Assembly: GCF_004011695.2 (NCBI RefSeq)
Contig: NC_082421.1
Location: 1,122,501 to 1,186,500, forward strand
Length of the DNA: 64,000 nt
Reading direction: 5' to 3'
DNA from: Ascochyta rabiei
Taxonomy: Eukaryota; Ascomycota; Dothideomycetes; Pleosporales; Didymellaceae
The position numbers and the translations under genes were made by a program. The notes below the pieces were generated by a model. That model had not been told where the DNA came from and did not search any database. It worked only from the letters and a program-made list of their open reading frames with translations. Below are positions 42,407 to 53,906 of this stretch, in pieces. Numbering within the stretch: position 1 is the stretch's first letter; each line of letters begins with the position of its first letter.

Positions 42407-44183
42407 ATGGGCGCATCGCACTCGACTGGCGGCAGGGCAGCCGAGGGGCAGGCGGGCGGCGAGCTCAGGACGAGCTACTACGACCTGCTTGGCGTGGAGC
42501 GGGCGGCCACGCAGGACGAGTACGGCGTCTGCTGCCTCACCGTCCTCGTCCAGCTCTTCTGACGTGTGCAGACTCAAGAAGGCCTATCGCAGGAAAGCAC
42601 TCGAGCTGCACCCCGACCGCAACTATGGCGACGTCGAGCGCACCACCGCCCTCTTCGCCGACGTCCAGCACGCCTACCAGGTGCTTTCCGACGCGCAGGA
42701 ACGCGCCTGGTACGATGCCCACGAGCGCGACATCCTGCGCGGCGGCACCGGCGAGGCCGCGGGCGAGGACCACTACCAGGGCAACATGAAGGTCACGACG
42801 CCCGAGGACATCGCGCGCATGATGGGCCGCTTCAGAAGCAACGTCGACTACACGGATGCGCCCAGTGGCTTCTTTGGCTTCGTGCGCCACACGTTCGAGC
42901 AGCTGGCCAAGGAGGAGGACTATGCTGCCGACTACGAGGACATGACCATCCCCCACTACCCCTCCTTTGGCCACAAGGACGACGACTACGAGGGCGTGGT
43001 GCGCGACTTCTATGCCGCCTGGGATGGCTTCGCATCGGTAAAGAGTTTCGCGTGGCTTGATGTCTACCGCCTGTCAGACGCCCCCGACCGTTACACCCGC
43101 CGCCTGGCAGACAAGGAGAACAGGAAGCACCGCGACGACGGCCGGAGGGAGTTCAACGACGCGGTCAGGACGCTGCTGGCTTTCGTACGCAAGCGCGACC
43201 CTCGATACACGCCCGATACACGATCTGCCGACGACAAAGCCAAGGCACAGCGAGAGCTCAGGAAGGCACAGGCTGCACGAGCTAGGGCAGAGCTGAACGC
43301 AAAGCTGGAGCGCGAGGCACAAGACCTTCCCAACTGGGCCACCGAGCGACCGCCGAGCGAACTGGACGAGTCGGAAGAGGAGCTTGTGGAAGAGCACTTC
43401 GAATGTGTGGCATGCAACAAGACCTTCAAGAGCGAGCGACAGTACGAGGCGCACGAGAAGAGCAAGAAGCACCAGAAGGCTCTCAAGGACCTCAAGAGGA
43501 AGATGCAAAAAGACAACGCACATCTGGATCTGGACGACTACCGAGTCAGCAGTGGAATCATCACGCCTGCAGAGCATGGTGGAGACGAAATTGCAGCAGA
43601 CTCAGATACTGTCCCAGCGACCAACGACAGCATTGATGATATCACAACAAAGGCCCAAAACCTTGAACTGCACGAGACAGACATAGACGCAGGAAACGAT
43701 ACCACCACAAAGGCCCAAAACCTTGAACTGCACGAGACAGGCATAGACGCAGAAAAGGAACCCGAAAGCAAAACGCCGTCTTCGACCACCCACGACGCAC
43801 CTAGCCCAACAAACGCCCCAAAAGAGGAAGAGTACGACAACAACGACGACGATGACGAGTACGCCACACGTTCTGCCATCGAAACTCGCCTCGCCCCCCT
43901 CGCATCCTCATCTACCTCGACCCCCCAGCCAGGCACCGAAACACCCGACACCGACAGCACCGGCGCCCAGGGACCGAAAATGGGCGCCGCAGCCAAGAAG
44001 CGAGCCAAGAAGGCCGCAAAGCAAGCCGAGACCGAGTCAGCCGGTGCTGAGCACAAGTGCATAGGGTGTGACGCCTCCTTCCCGTCCAAGACGAGGCTGC
44101 ACGACCACCTCAAGAGCAATCCAAAACACGCGGCGCTGAAGACGACTACGAAGCCTGGGGGTAAGAGAGGGAAGAAGAAATGA
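42407..44183 (+). CDS. JJJ1: J-domain zinc-finger co-chaperone (JJJ1/DNAJC21-like)
   Basis: Two exons, 42407-42519 and 42572-44183, give 574 residues. The 52-nt intron lies within the J domain, between TQDE and [20 protein letters not shown], where HPD is the Hsp70-stimulating motif. Two C2H2 fingers follow: [20 protein letters not shown] and [20 protein letters not shown]. This J-domain plus two-finger layout is that of yeast Jjj1 and human DNAJC21, which help Rei1 recycle late 60S ribosome factors in the cytosol. The region between the fingers is acidic and disordered. It includes an exact-period 60-bp duplication ([12 protein letters not shown], at 43646 and 43706). The tail is basic (GGKRGKKK). 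A fused frame from 42357 lacks support; the ATG at 42407 gives [14 protein letters not shown], then TSYYDLLGV. Confidence 0.92.
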
Positions 44184-45087
44184 GAGAGGGAAGAAAAAAC
44201 AAGAAAGAGAAGAAGATATAATAGAGGGAAGAAGCAATGAATAGAGGGGTGGGTATGATATGAATTACGATTTATGAGCGCATTGGGTGCTGACTGAGAG
44301 ATCCTGCCTGAGACAGAGCTGCATTGGGTGGGGCGTCGACATTACATAGTAGCATAACTGTTGTGGTATCTATCACTATCAAACATCACAGGAGTTGTCG
44401 TCGTGCAGAGGTTCCCCTCTACTCTCCCTCATAGGCAATCGCGGACTGGCGTTTCTCCATGTGCGTCTCAGCACCAGACCATCACCAACGGATGCACTGC
44501 CACCAAACATGCGATACTCATCCTCGTAGCAGCTGCAGACTATTCCAAACAGAGCGGTATGAGGCCAACGACAACGAGCATATTGCAGGTCCTCCTGATA
44601 GCCTGATCTAGGCCTGTTGCTCTGGAGAAAGCCAAGACCTGCCAATCGAAGAGGCAAGACACCAGCCTTTTTGAGGCTTCTTGGAGTCTACGGATGCCTC
44701 GAGTGTGCTTTTGTCTTTGTACCAAGAAGACGGCAATGAGTCCAGACGAGTAAGGCCAGTGACGCGACGGTGGACTATTCCAACCTCTTTCTTCCAACCC
44801 GCTGTTGAGCATCGGCCATACTGTTCAACTAAGAATAGGTCCCTCCTTTATAGGCAAGGTCGCACGAAGGCGGTGGTTCGCTCAAGCATCAGCGTCTGCG
44901 CAGCCACTCACACTATCCCGTTTATGGAAAGAGGAACTGCAGCTCGTCAGCTCGATACGTAGGGTTGTCAGCATGCGGCTGAGCCAAGAAGAGACTTGTG
45001 CGAGAGTATAAGAACGCGAAGAGTATTACTGCTACCGTCTACTCGCGCACTCGATCTGTTCAATATCACAGAAGAGAGGGGTTCGAC
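44184..45087. other. Intergenic region without a supported gene
   Basis: Short overlapping frames only (up to 93 codons). It holds the J-protein 3' region and the promoter of the four-TM gene. Confidence 0.45.
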
Positions 45088-45973
45088 ATGGCGACGAACA
45101 CATACTACGACAGTAACCCTCCAATGGCGCAGGAGCAGGAACAACATCTTCTTGCACACTCTGCACCTCCAAGCGGGCATCAACTACAACAACCGCCGCC
45201 CCTGAAATCGCTACATCTTGCAGCACACATCGACTACCACCACGATCAAGCCAGCTCTGAGAAGTTCGAAGACCTCCAGCACGCACAACAAGAAGATGCA
45301 GTACGGCCATCACCCCAACCACAGCACCCAAGACTGACAGACCCAGCACATTAAAGCGCACATCCGCCGCTTCCGCATCCTATCCCGCACCCTGAGCTTC
45401 CTGATCTCCATCGGCGTCCTCGTCCCCATCACCATGACGCTGATCAAATTCCTGCACACGCGCGCCATCCACCACGACGTAACCCGAGCCGACGGGACCA
45501 CCATTTCGCGCACGGCGTGGGCCAAGGACTCCAAAGCATGGCCGACGTACCTGTATTTCAGCACCGCCGCCGTCTCGGCACTGCTGGACTTCAGCACCCT
45601 CTTCAGCTACCGGTTCGGCGTCAGCAAGGCCAATTCCGCTTCTTCCGTGGCTTCCGTCTTCAGCTGGGTCACTATGCTGGGGAATCTGGTCATGTGGTGC
45701 GTCGCTGCGGGTGTGTATCGTAATGAGAAGGATAAGCACGGGAAGAGTGATGATCTCTGGGGGTGGACGTGCAGTGCGGGTGCGAGGGCGATACAAAAGG
45801 AGTTTGCTGGGGAGTTTGATTTTAATCGTTTTTGCGACGTGCAGAGTGCGAGTTGGTATGTGGGGTTGGTGCAGGTTGCGGCGGGTTTGTTGACGTTGGT
45901 CGGGTATGTGTTGGTGTGCAGGAGGGAGAGGAGTAAGAGGAGGTTGACGAGGTGGTTGGCCGCGGCAAGTTAG
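45088..45973 (+). CDS. Predicted four-transmembrane protein of unknown function
   Basis: Two exons, 45088-45300 and 45347-45973, join in phase 0 (GTACGG...ACCCAG, 46 nt) to 279 residues. The first 75 residues are hydrophilic and His/Gln-rich (MATNTYYDSNPPMAQEQEQH). Four hydrophobic segments follow: LSFLISIGVLVPITMTLIKF, YLYFSTAAVSALLDFSTLF, VFSWVTMLGNLVMWCVAAGV and WYVGLVQVAAGLLTLVGYVL. The loop between segments 3 and 4 carries two Cys (WTCSAG, FCDVQS). The C-terminus is Arg-rich (RRERSKRRLTRW), probably cytosolic. The layout resembles MARVEL-type or tetraspan proteins, but I recognise no family signature. Confidence 0.75.
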
Positions 45974-47298
45974 GGGGGTGCAGTGGTGGAGGAGAGGGAC
46001 CTGTCAGTCTGTCAACGCTGGGTCAGAGCAGACGAACTTTGAATACCATGTCCCTAACTGACGCATGAGCTACAACTCACATAATCAAATTAAACCCTCA
46101 TCATTGTTCTGGTTCATGTGAAAGCGGCAAGTGCCTTACACCTGGTCGTTTGTCGTGTAATACTACCAAGAGTAAGACGATCTACATGGAGGATGATTTC
46201 ATCTCGCAGCGCAGGTTCCTTTCTCCTTTCCCTGTCTATACATTTTCTTCATCCAGTCTGACCATCTGCCCTACATTTCTCTTTCACTCCAGAAGCTACA
46301 ACGTCCTTGCCGTTCAAACCCGGTTGCGATCCGGTAATGATGATGTATTGGGTGTCGACTGAGAAATCTGGACTTGCGCTCTGGTGTCCATGGAAGGAGT
46401 TTCGACTGTGCGCACCACCTTGAATACGGAATGAGATGCCTAGCGCACCGTGCCAGTTGGAGAGATAAACTCTTTGGAGACACGACGATCTGGCGCCATT
46501 CAAGATGGAAAAGGACGAAAAGTGTTCCGTTTGAGTGTATGGTTGTCTGGGCCATCTGCTGGATCTGTCATGTCCGCTCGTGTCTGGCATAGGCCAGGTC
46601 GGAGCGTAGTTCTCGGAGATCTTGATGTCGAAAACGTTCGGCGCGTGTACGATGTCGCCCTTACGTTGGCAACGAAATGCCTTATGACCGCCGAGTTTTT
46701 CGTCGAGAATGTCTCACCTCATCAACAGATTCATAGACGAGAGGGGTATCTTTGCAAACTGTGAGCCGTCACTTGAGAAGGAATTCGAGCAGCGCATCCC
46801 GTTGAACGATGACAGGCCTCTGTATCCAAGTTTGATTGCGACACCACCCGCTCCAGCATATGAGCGGGTGGAAACAGTCTACTGAGCACTGCGAGAAGCG
46901 TAGTAAAAAGTATCCTTCAACTGATGTTTTAAGCTCTGAAAATCGTGGCGTGGGGCTACTGGCTTTTTCCGTGGCAAAAGCTTGATCGATTGGCGAGAGC
47001 TTGGTTAGCGGCAGTGCAGCCAACTGGGTTTCCCACGCGCAACTCCCATTTGATAAGTCTGCTTGATGCTCAGCTCGCCGCTCTCTCCATGGATCCAGGT
47101 CCAGGTGCATTACCGGTGTCTGTTTGCGCGATATTCCTACTGTCCTATCATCTCCACGCGGGTCACGACAGAATCACTAGCAGGGCCTAAGCGACCGCCG
47201 GCGCGCAATACAAGAAGTTTCTTACTCTTGTAGCTCCTCTTTCCATTGTTTTTGCTCTGTTCTCTCCATTTCTCTTTTTCGCGTTGTAGCTCAACTCA
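45974..47298. other. Intergenic region, possibly with decayed coding sequence
   Basis: No gene is supported. Minus-strand frames at 46249-46590 and 46769-47110 (114 codons each at most) show no recognisable motif. The final 100 bp (TTTCCATTGTTTTTGCTCTG and similar T/C-rich sequence) look like the promoter of the Atg22-like gene. Confidence 0.4.
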
Positions 47299-48870
47299 AT
47301 GGCTGCTAACGATCCTGGTCTTGCGCCTCTCAGCGCGCCGGCGGAGGATCCTATCAAAGGCGCTGTCAACGTTCCCATCGACACGGAGATACCGGTCGCG
47401 CCTGATCAATTTGATCCCAGATACGAAACGACCAGGAAGGAGATCTGGGCCTACTACTCTTACTATATTGGCGACAATGGACTCACCCTTTTCAACTTCG
47501 GCCCTACAGCTTTCCAGAACCTGATGTACCAAGCTGCGGGAGACTCTGAGATACTCCATTTCATGGGGCGAGATAGGACAATCAACAGTATTGTACTTCT
47601 GTGCAATGGCATCAGTTTCGCTATCCAGATCGTGGTCTTTCTTATTCTGGGTTCCTTCGCGGATTTCGGCACATGGCGACCTAACATCTTGATTGTGCTG
47701 TCCATGATCGCTTTCGGTATCGGTTTTGGTTGGCTGGGTGTGCACACCGAGCAGGACTGGCATATCGGCGTTGGACTTTACATTGTCGGTCTCATTGCTT
47801 ATCAAACGACTGTTACCTTCTGGACCGCCGCGTTTCCAGGCCTGGCAAGGAACACCAAGGCCTTACGGATCAAGGCTGATGAGTTTGCTGATGGACAGAT
47901 CACTCGCGCGGAGTATGACTTCGCAGACATGATGGAGAGGAACAAGCTCTCCAACACGGCCTTCTACATACAGTCCATATTCGAAATCGCTATCCTGGCT
48001 GTCATCGTAGGTATCATGTTTGGCCTGCACGTCAACGATAGCGAAGCGAACAACAACTGGGGTATCTCTGTGCTCATCGCTTTCGCTACGGGCGTTTGGA
48101 TCCTGTGTGCTATTCCGTGGTTTGTGCTGGAAAAACGACGCCCTGGCCAAGATCCTGGGCGAACGAACATCATCCTTGCAGGATTCAAGCAGCTCGGTTA
48201 TGCGATCAGTCAGATTTGGCAGCTGCGTCAGAGTCTGGCGTATCTCGTTGGCTACTTCCTGCTTGGCGACAGCCTCAACACCACTGTGACGGTGATTGGA
48301 ACACTGCAAAACGAGATTGTGGCGTACAACAGCTTGCAGCTCGCTTACTTGCTCATCGTCGGTATTGCTGCGCAGGCGGTTGGTATCGGAGCATTTTGGC
48401 AAATTCAGAAGCGCTACAGACTCTCCACGAAGACGATGTTCATGGTCGTTGCCGTATGCATTGTTCTGCTCGACGGCTGGGGTATGATCGGAATCTGGAC
48501 CCAATCCTTTGGCTTTCACAAGACCTGGGAGGTCTGGGTATACCAAGCCTTCTACGGTCTGCTCGTTTGTCCCTGGTACAGCTACTCGCAGACCATGATC
48601 AGTGAAGTGACGCCGCGCGGCAAGGAGTTCCTGTTCTTCAGTCTGTTTTCGATTGTTGGCAAGACAAGTGCGTTCATCGGTCCGTTGGTGAGTAGCGCCA
48701 TCATCGATGATACCGGGAATAACAGCAGTCCGTTCTACTTTCTGTTTGCACTCAGTTTGGTTAGCTGTGCATGGCTTTATTTCTTTGTGGATGTAGACAA
48801 GAGCAGAGTGGAGCAGCAGGACTTCTTGGAGAAGGAGCAGAGTGGTAGAGCGGAGGTGATCAGAGTTTGA
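47299..48870 (+). CDS. Atg22-like vacuolar amino-acid effluxer (MFS)
   Basis: A single intronless frame of 523 residues. It opens with a hydrophilic N-terminus and then RKEIWAYYSYYIGDNGLTLF, a hallmark of the Atg22 family (the WAYYSYxxGxxxL motif). About ten to eleven hydrophobic helices can be seen, with a long central loop (KADEFADGQITRAEYDFADM) after the first half. The motif FGLLVCPWYSYSQT-type helix near residue 425 and PRGKEFLFFSLFSIVGKTSA are typical of the C-terminal half. Yeast Atg22 exports amino acids from the vacuole after autophagic breakdown. Pezizomycotina carry several paralogues, so the exact substrate is unknown. Confidence 0.9.
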   Translation: MAANDPGLAPLSAPAEDPIKGAVNVPIDTEIPVAPDQFDPRYETTRKEIWAYYSYYIGDNGLTLFNFGPTAFQNLMYQAAGDSEILHFMGRDRTINSIVLLCNGISFAIQIVVFLILGSFADFGTWRPNILIVLSMIAFGIGFGWLGVHTEQDWHIGVGLYIVGLIAYQTTVTFWTAAFPGLARNTKALRIKADEFADGQITRAEYDFADMMERNKLSNTAFYIQSIFEIAILAVIVGIMFGLHVNDSEANNNWGISVLIAFATGVWILCAIPWFVLEKRRPGQDPGRTNIILAGFKQLGYAISQIWQLRQSLAYLVGYFLLGDSLNTTVTVIGTLQNEIVAYNSLQLAYLLIVGIAAQAVGIGAFWQIQKRYRLSTKTMFMVVAVCIVLLDGWGMIGIWTQSFGFHKTWEVWVYQAFYGLLVCPWYSYSQTMISEVTPRGKEFLFFSLFSIVGKTSAFIGPLVSSAIIDDTGNNSSPFYFLFALSLVSCAWLYFFVDVDKSRVEQQDFLEKEQSGRAEVIRV

Positions 48871-50606
48871 GACTTAGACCGTAGCAAGGGATCTCATGCT
48901 ACACAATGTATTCATCTCAATATAGATGCCGTGCTTCGTCCATTAAATTGGACTATTGATTAAGGAGCATTCTGTTTCATTGAATTTGCAAAAAGGGGAC
49001 CCTAGGAGGATTCACCGTGACAGAAAGATTCGCACTCGCTTTCGAAACTCGTATCCTCATCCGATATCTCATTCATCTCTGAGGCAACCGCACTATGCAA
49101 AGTCGTTCCAGGTGCATCAATTATCCCCTCGAGATCCGCGCCTGCATAACTTTGATACTATTTGCTTTCCTCGCGTATGATATCCCATGCCGCGTGCGTG
49201 GTCAATGCGGCCAAGGTCAGCCCTCCTTGCAGCTATCTCTCTACGCTTGTCCATGTATCAACCTTGTAATAAGTCTTGATTGCGCCCAAACTCTACTGTC
49301 AAATGCGTTTCCCTCTGAAGCTGAGTCGACTGTCGGGCGTACGACTGGTCTTAAGAAGGGCAGCAAGAACCTCTGCGTCCACTGCAAACAACTCGATCCT
49401 ACCGGTTGTAAAGCGAAGTCGATGGATAGCAATGTGTCCGATCTGAGCCATCGAAGTCAACAGGTCCGGAAAGATTTACCAAACAGCAGACATGCTTGCT
49501 CCAAGACATCTCGCACTTTACTTGGTAGCTGATGCTGCTCTTCGCAGGCAAAGACAACGGGTGAAAAGAACGGGCCTTGCAGTTTTTTGGGACAAGTGGC
49601 TTCTGGTTGGGAGAAGACGCAGACACAGCTTCAGATGTCAGACTTTGAAATTCACGCCTCTTAAGATACATACCTGCCTGTTTCCCTTTTTGCTTGTCAA
49701 CGGTAGCCTCTCCATCGAGCGCTGTCGAGATGCTATCGTCTCGCTGCCCTCAGTGACTTACCTGGTTGCATCTGCTTGCGATTTTGCTGCCTTTGCATTC
49801 ATTGTAGATGCAAAGACAATTTCCCTCGAGGACCGCTTTGACCCTGCTACCCAAGCTGATGACCGCTGTGATCCTGGGTCAGCGTTCGTGTCTCGTTTGT
49901 GCTTTTGTGTTTCTGGGTGACCTTTCTGAGGCTCTTGTCGTTCTGTGGTTGCTTATCTGACCCTTCAAATACTTTGGATGCTGGGTGAACCAACTTTTCG
50001 TTAGTAGATACCTTGACCATATCGCTTCCAGTGAGGAAAAACTGGCTGCTGAGGCTGATAGGTTTTCGCGAGGCCGTCGTGCGCTTGACTGCAAGGATTA
50101 CCAGATCCCTCAAGCTAGAACTGAAGCGTCAAATCAAGTTTCTGGTGCCATGTGACTGACTGTCTTTGCCGGAATGCTGTGGGTTCTCGAATTCTGGAGC
50201 GCTGGCCGATGCATTCGCATCTTCTAGTAGTTTGGCCGGCTATTGGTAGGAGACCGAGGTCAGCTTCTTTCGGCAACCATGGACAGACCATGCAACAACA
50301 TGTATACCATCGTTATGGAATGACAGTAGCGACTCGAAAAAAGCTCTTCCCTGTAATGTGTAGTGATGGAGAGCTGGCTTCTGGTCATAGTCTCAAGGCC
50401 GGCACTCGACACGAAGTCGAGAGTAAGTGACAGGGCTGCATGGAGATCAAGAAGATGAGAAATGCCTGCGGAACATGTGATCATGGAAAGACGACCAGAT
50501 ACGGTAGTAGATGGATCGGTGGGACCGAAGCTGATTTTAGAACTCGACCATGTCGGAGCCGTGACGTTCTGCTTGAGTACTAAGCTGACCAACGTTTTAG
50601 AGCTTC
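48871..50606. other. Intergenic region without a supported gene
   Basis: Plus-strand frames at 49095-49532 and 49492-49920 (about 145 codons each) overlap and have no domain or coherent splice pattern. I cannot exclude a short decayed gene. No RNA gene was recognised. Confidence 0.4.
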
Positions 50607-51308
50607 TTACAAAGACCAAACCTCCAGGTTACGATACTTTGCAATCAAAGGCTGCATACCACGGAATGCGATCCTACCCTCTCTCACAACCGGTCCAGTG
50701 TCTGTTTTTGTATCGTCAAACTTGAAAATCTCTAGCCCGTTGATGTAGAAGCTGGCCTCCCTCTTATCCTTCACAACCGTGATATTATAGTACGCGCCCT
50801 GCGTATCGGCAACATCAGGAATTGGATCCGCGCCCTGCGCAACCAGGTTGAACCCCGGGCTCTTCCTCAAATTCGCGACATGGAACGCCCTCTCCTCGGG
50901 CCACCTCCTGCGGAAGTAGCTTGCGTGCAGCAGCCGAATGTCGCTGGAGTGGTACTGTGGGTAACTTCCATTCCGCGGCTTGAGGGTAGGGTCGAAGATG
51001 CTTCCACCCGAGACGGACGTTGCGCCGAAGAAGAACATAGCCAGCCCGGGTTCTTGGACGGGCTGGAAGTCCCACGAGATCCTGATTCGGTCGGGGAAGA
51101 TCTCGGGCAGCCAGTACACGAAATAATCGTCGATGTTTCCGGCGCCGCCGAGCGTGAGCGTGTTGTTGGTTACATTGGCCGTGACGGGGCCTTCGGCGAC
51201 CCAGGAAGAGATTGCGGCGCTGCTGTTGAAGGTGTTGCGGTAGAGGAGCTTCTCGGCGACGGCGCCGCTAGCGGCGACAGAGAGGAAGGGGAGTAGTGAC
51301 AGATGCAT
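50607..51308 (-). CDS. Secreted DUF1961-like concanavalin-type protein
   Basis: An uninterrupted minus-strand frame. I prefer the ATG at 51308 because it opens a signal peptide directly (MHLSLLPFLSVAASGAVA), giving 233 residues; an upstream in-frame ATG at 51326 adds six. The sequence has blocks I know from DUF1961 proteins: DYFVYWLPEIFPDRIRISWD, FDPTLKPRNGSYPQYHSSDI, HASYFRRRWPEERAFHVANL and GFNLVAQGADPIPDV. The fold is expected to be a jelly roll related to glycan-binding or glycan-cleaving proteins, but no activity is established here. Confidence 0.82.
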   Translation of the reverse strand: MHLSLLPFLSVAASGAVAEKLLYRNTFNSSAAISSWVAEGPVTANVTNNTLTLGGAGNIDDYFVYWLPEIFPDRIRISWDFQPVQEPGLAMFFFGATSVSGGSIFDPTLKPRNGSYPQYHSSDIRLLHASYFRRRWPEERAFHVANLRKSPGFNLVAQGADPIPDVADTQGAYYNITVVKDKREASFYINGLEIFKFDDTKTDTGPVVREGRIAFRGMQPLIAKYRNLEVWSL

Positions 51309-52052
51309 GATCGGCGCAGCAACCACGTCGTGTTTGTGAAGCTGTGGCTACTGTTGCAGAAAGGCCACCGTTTACGGACGAAGAACGTTCCAGGTACGGA
51401 CGGGCTGCACACTTTGATTGCAGGTATACCGTTGTACCCGGCGGGGTGATTGCCTTTAATAAGACCGCCAGCTCTTGCGACATCTGAGTTGGCACGGGCT
51501 GAGCCATTCCAAGCCAGAGCTTCATCTCCGCTGTTGCTGCAGGCTGGCGAGAAGAGGAGAAACGTTGCTTCCCACGGTTAGACATTGATGTTGCCATCGA
51601 CCGGGACGAATGCATCACCAAACGTTCGGGTCGATCTGCAGGGACGTGAGCACACACACGAGTTCTCGAGTACGTGAAACTCGACGTCTAGCTGTGTTCT
51701 TCGTTGTCGCTAGAATTCGGCCGAGCCGTCCCGTCGATCGCTTTCATTCGGGGCTTCCACCTATCACCGCTGTCAGTGAAAGCCTGCGAGTCATGGCATG
51801 CCGAAATTGCTTTAGAAGGGTGCTACGGCAACTCTGGCGCTGCTGCGCGGTTTTTGGCAGATGCCTAGTCTAGTCACCACACAGTATGTGGTGCAATGAC
51901 TTTTTGCATTCCTGGTTCGATGAGTATGCCTGATGCACGACGCGAGACGACGATTCATGGAGTGTGGCGGTTTGATTCTGGAGTATTTGCCATGATCCAT
52001 TACTAAAATACGATACGGTGCGATAACGCTAACAAAACACAAAATAGGCAAA
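51309..52052. other. Intergenic region between DUF1961 and purine permease genes
   Basis: Both flanking genes are on the minus strand. The region contains the DUF1961-like gene's promoter and the permease 3' flank. Open frames (up to 129 codons) are featureless. Confidence 0.4.
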
Positions 52053-53906
52053 CTATTCTTTGGTTCGGATTTCTGCAGATTGCAGCTCGAACGAGTCGTT
52101 GTCTTGAGGCCTCCAGAATCGCTTGTCGCCCTTGATGGCGCGGATGAACCACGGTTGGTTACGTGCAGAGTCGGCGCGGACTGGTGAACGATTAGCATAC
52201 TTGTGACGTCTTGAGAAGCAAGGAAATTCGACTTACAGCTCCAGTACTCCTTGTTATCATAGTCAGGAGGCAGGAGACGACCACCAGAGATCGCACCAAG
52301 GACCCAAGTAACAGTGTTGAGGATGGCGTAGCACATGATACCAGCAACCAGACCGTAGGCAATCGAGTAGGAGAAGGGCATGAACATGAGAGTGACGAAG
52401 GCTGGGATAGAATCTCCAGGGTAATTCCAGTTGATCGCAGTCATACCGCGCATCATCATGCAACCAACGAGGACCAGAGCACCACCAGTCGCCCAGGGTG
52501 GGATTGAAGCGAAGATGGGAGCAAAGAATAGCGAGATGAAGAAGCACAAGCCAGTAGTCATGGCTGTCAAGCCAGTGCGACCACCTTCCTGAATGCCAGA
52601 ACCAGATTCGACAAAGGCAGTGACAGGCGATGAACCGAAGAGAGAACCGACGGATATGGCGACGGCGTCAGCACAGTAGGCGATAGTGCTCCTAGGAAAG
52701 TCACCAGTGTCTGGATCAACAACGCCGGAGAAGCGGGCCATGGAATACAGAGTACCAGTAGCGTCAAGGATGTCGACATACAACATGGTGAAGACAGCAA
52801 GGATGAACTGACCAGCGACGTCGCCGTCAATGGTAGAGAGGGTCCAGTCCTGAACGGCCAAAATCCTCTGGATGGGGTGGAAAGCCACGACATTCTTGAA
52901 GAAGTCAAAGCGGCTGTCGCCAATGTCGCTACGCGGGAAGTATGTAATGGAGGTGTCGCGAGGCCAGGAGAAGATGGATACGAGAGCAATACCAACAATC
53001 ATGGCACCGCGGACCTTGTAGGTCATGAGCAGCGCAGTCAGGACTCCACCAACCATGAAGCCAAGCCACATCGTTGGCGAGGTTGCCTTGTGCGAGAGAC
53101 AGGCGCCAGTGTCAGGGTCAAGGTACCGAGGAGGGCAGCCTCCGAGCTCGAGAGGTGTGGCTTTTGAGCCAGTGATGGCGCCAATACCAGCAGAGTAGGA
53201 GAGCCCGATCAAGGTGAGAAAAAGGCCAATACCAGCGCCACAAGCTACCTTGATGGAGGCAGGGATGATGCGAGCAAGCCACTGACGGATACCGAGGAGA
53301 GACAGAGCAATGAAGATGAAGCCCTCAACGAAGACTGCCATCATGGCGACACGGTAGTTGATTGGTCCAGTTCCGTGGAATCCAACGATTTGGTAGGCAA
53401 GGTAGGCATTCAGACCCATAGCAGGGGCAACGGCAACTGGAAGGTTTGAACTGATGCCCATGAGGAAGGATCCAAAAGCGGCGATGGCAGCGGTGGCAGT
53501 GACGAGATCTCGGTTGACCTCAACAAGACACAGATTGTAGTCTCTATCCTTGAGACAAGTAGGGTCAACTGTGTCGTTGCAGACACAGGTCGCACCCGAA
53601 TCCGTGAGTACGGATGCCTGGAGATGGTGGATCAGCCGCTGTCAAAAAGCCGATCTGAGACAGCTACTCACGTTGACAGCAATGATGTAGGCCATGGTAA
53701 AGAAGGTGGTCAGGCCGGCTCGCAGCTCGGTGGTGAACCTCGCGCCCTTTATTTCATTGGGCTGTCGTGGTCAGTGTTGTTCTTGTTTGTGTTGCTCAGA
53801 AGATGAGCAGACTTACATGACCAGATCCGTCCAGATGGAAGTAGCGCCCCACAGGGGAGCCTGACACAATGTCATTTGTCCTGGCCTTGAGCGCAGCGAA
53901 ACCCAT
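52053..53906 (-). CDS. AzgA-type purine permease
   Basis: Four exons on the minus strand, 53817-53906, 53672-53761, 52237-53617 and 52053-52180, give 562 residues. Introns of 55, 54 and 56 nt use GTAAGT or GTGAGT donors. The protein starts MGFAALKARTNDIVSGSPVG and continues RYFHLDGSGH, then GARFTTELRAGLTTFFTMAY, IIAVNASVL. The core has VAVAPAMGLNAYLAYQIVGF, VDILDATGTLYSMARF, GSSPVTAFVESGSGIQEGGR and a dozen or more hydrophobic helices, as in the NCS2/AzgA group. Aspergillus AzgA carries adenine, guanine and hypoxanthine with protons at the plasma membrane. The last exon gives the basic-hydrophilic tail NQPWFIRAIKGDKRFWRPQD; reading through its intron would instead give an unrelated 130-residue extension. 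Confidence 0.92.

Noticed and set aside
51812..52200. C-terminal 130-residue extension of the purine permease read without splicing
   Set aside because: A standard intron (52181-52236) instead yields a tail similar in type to AzgA proteins and an expected length of 562 residues.
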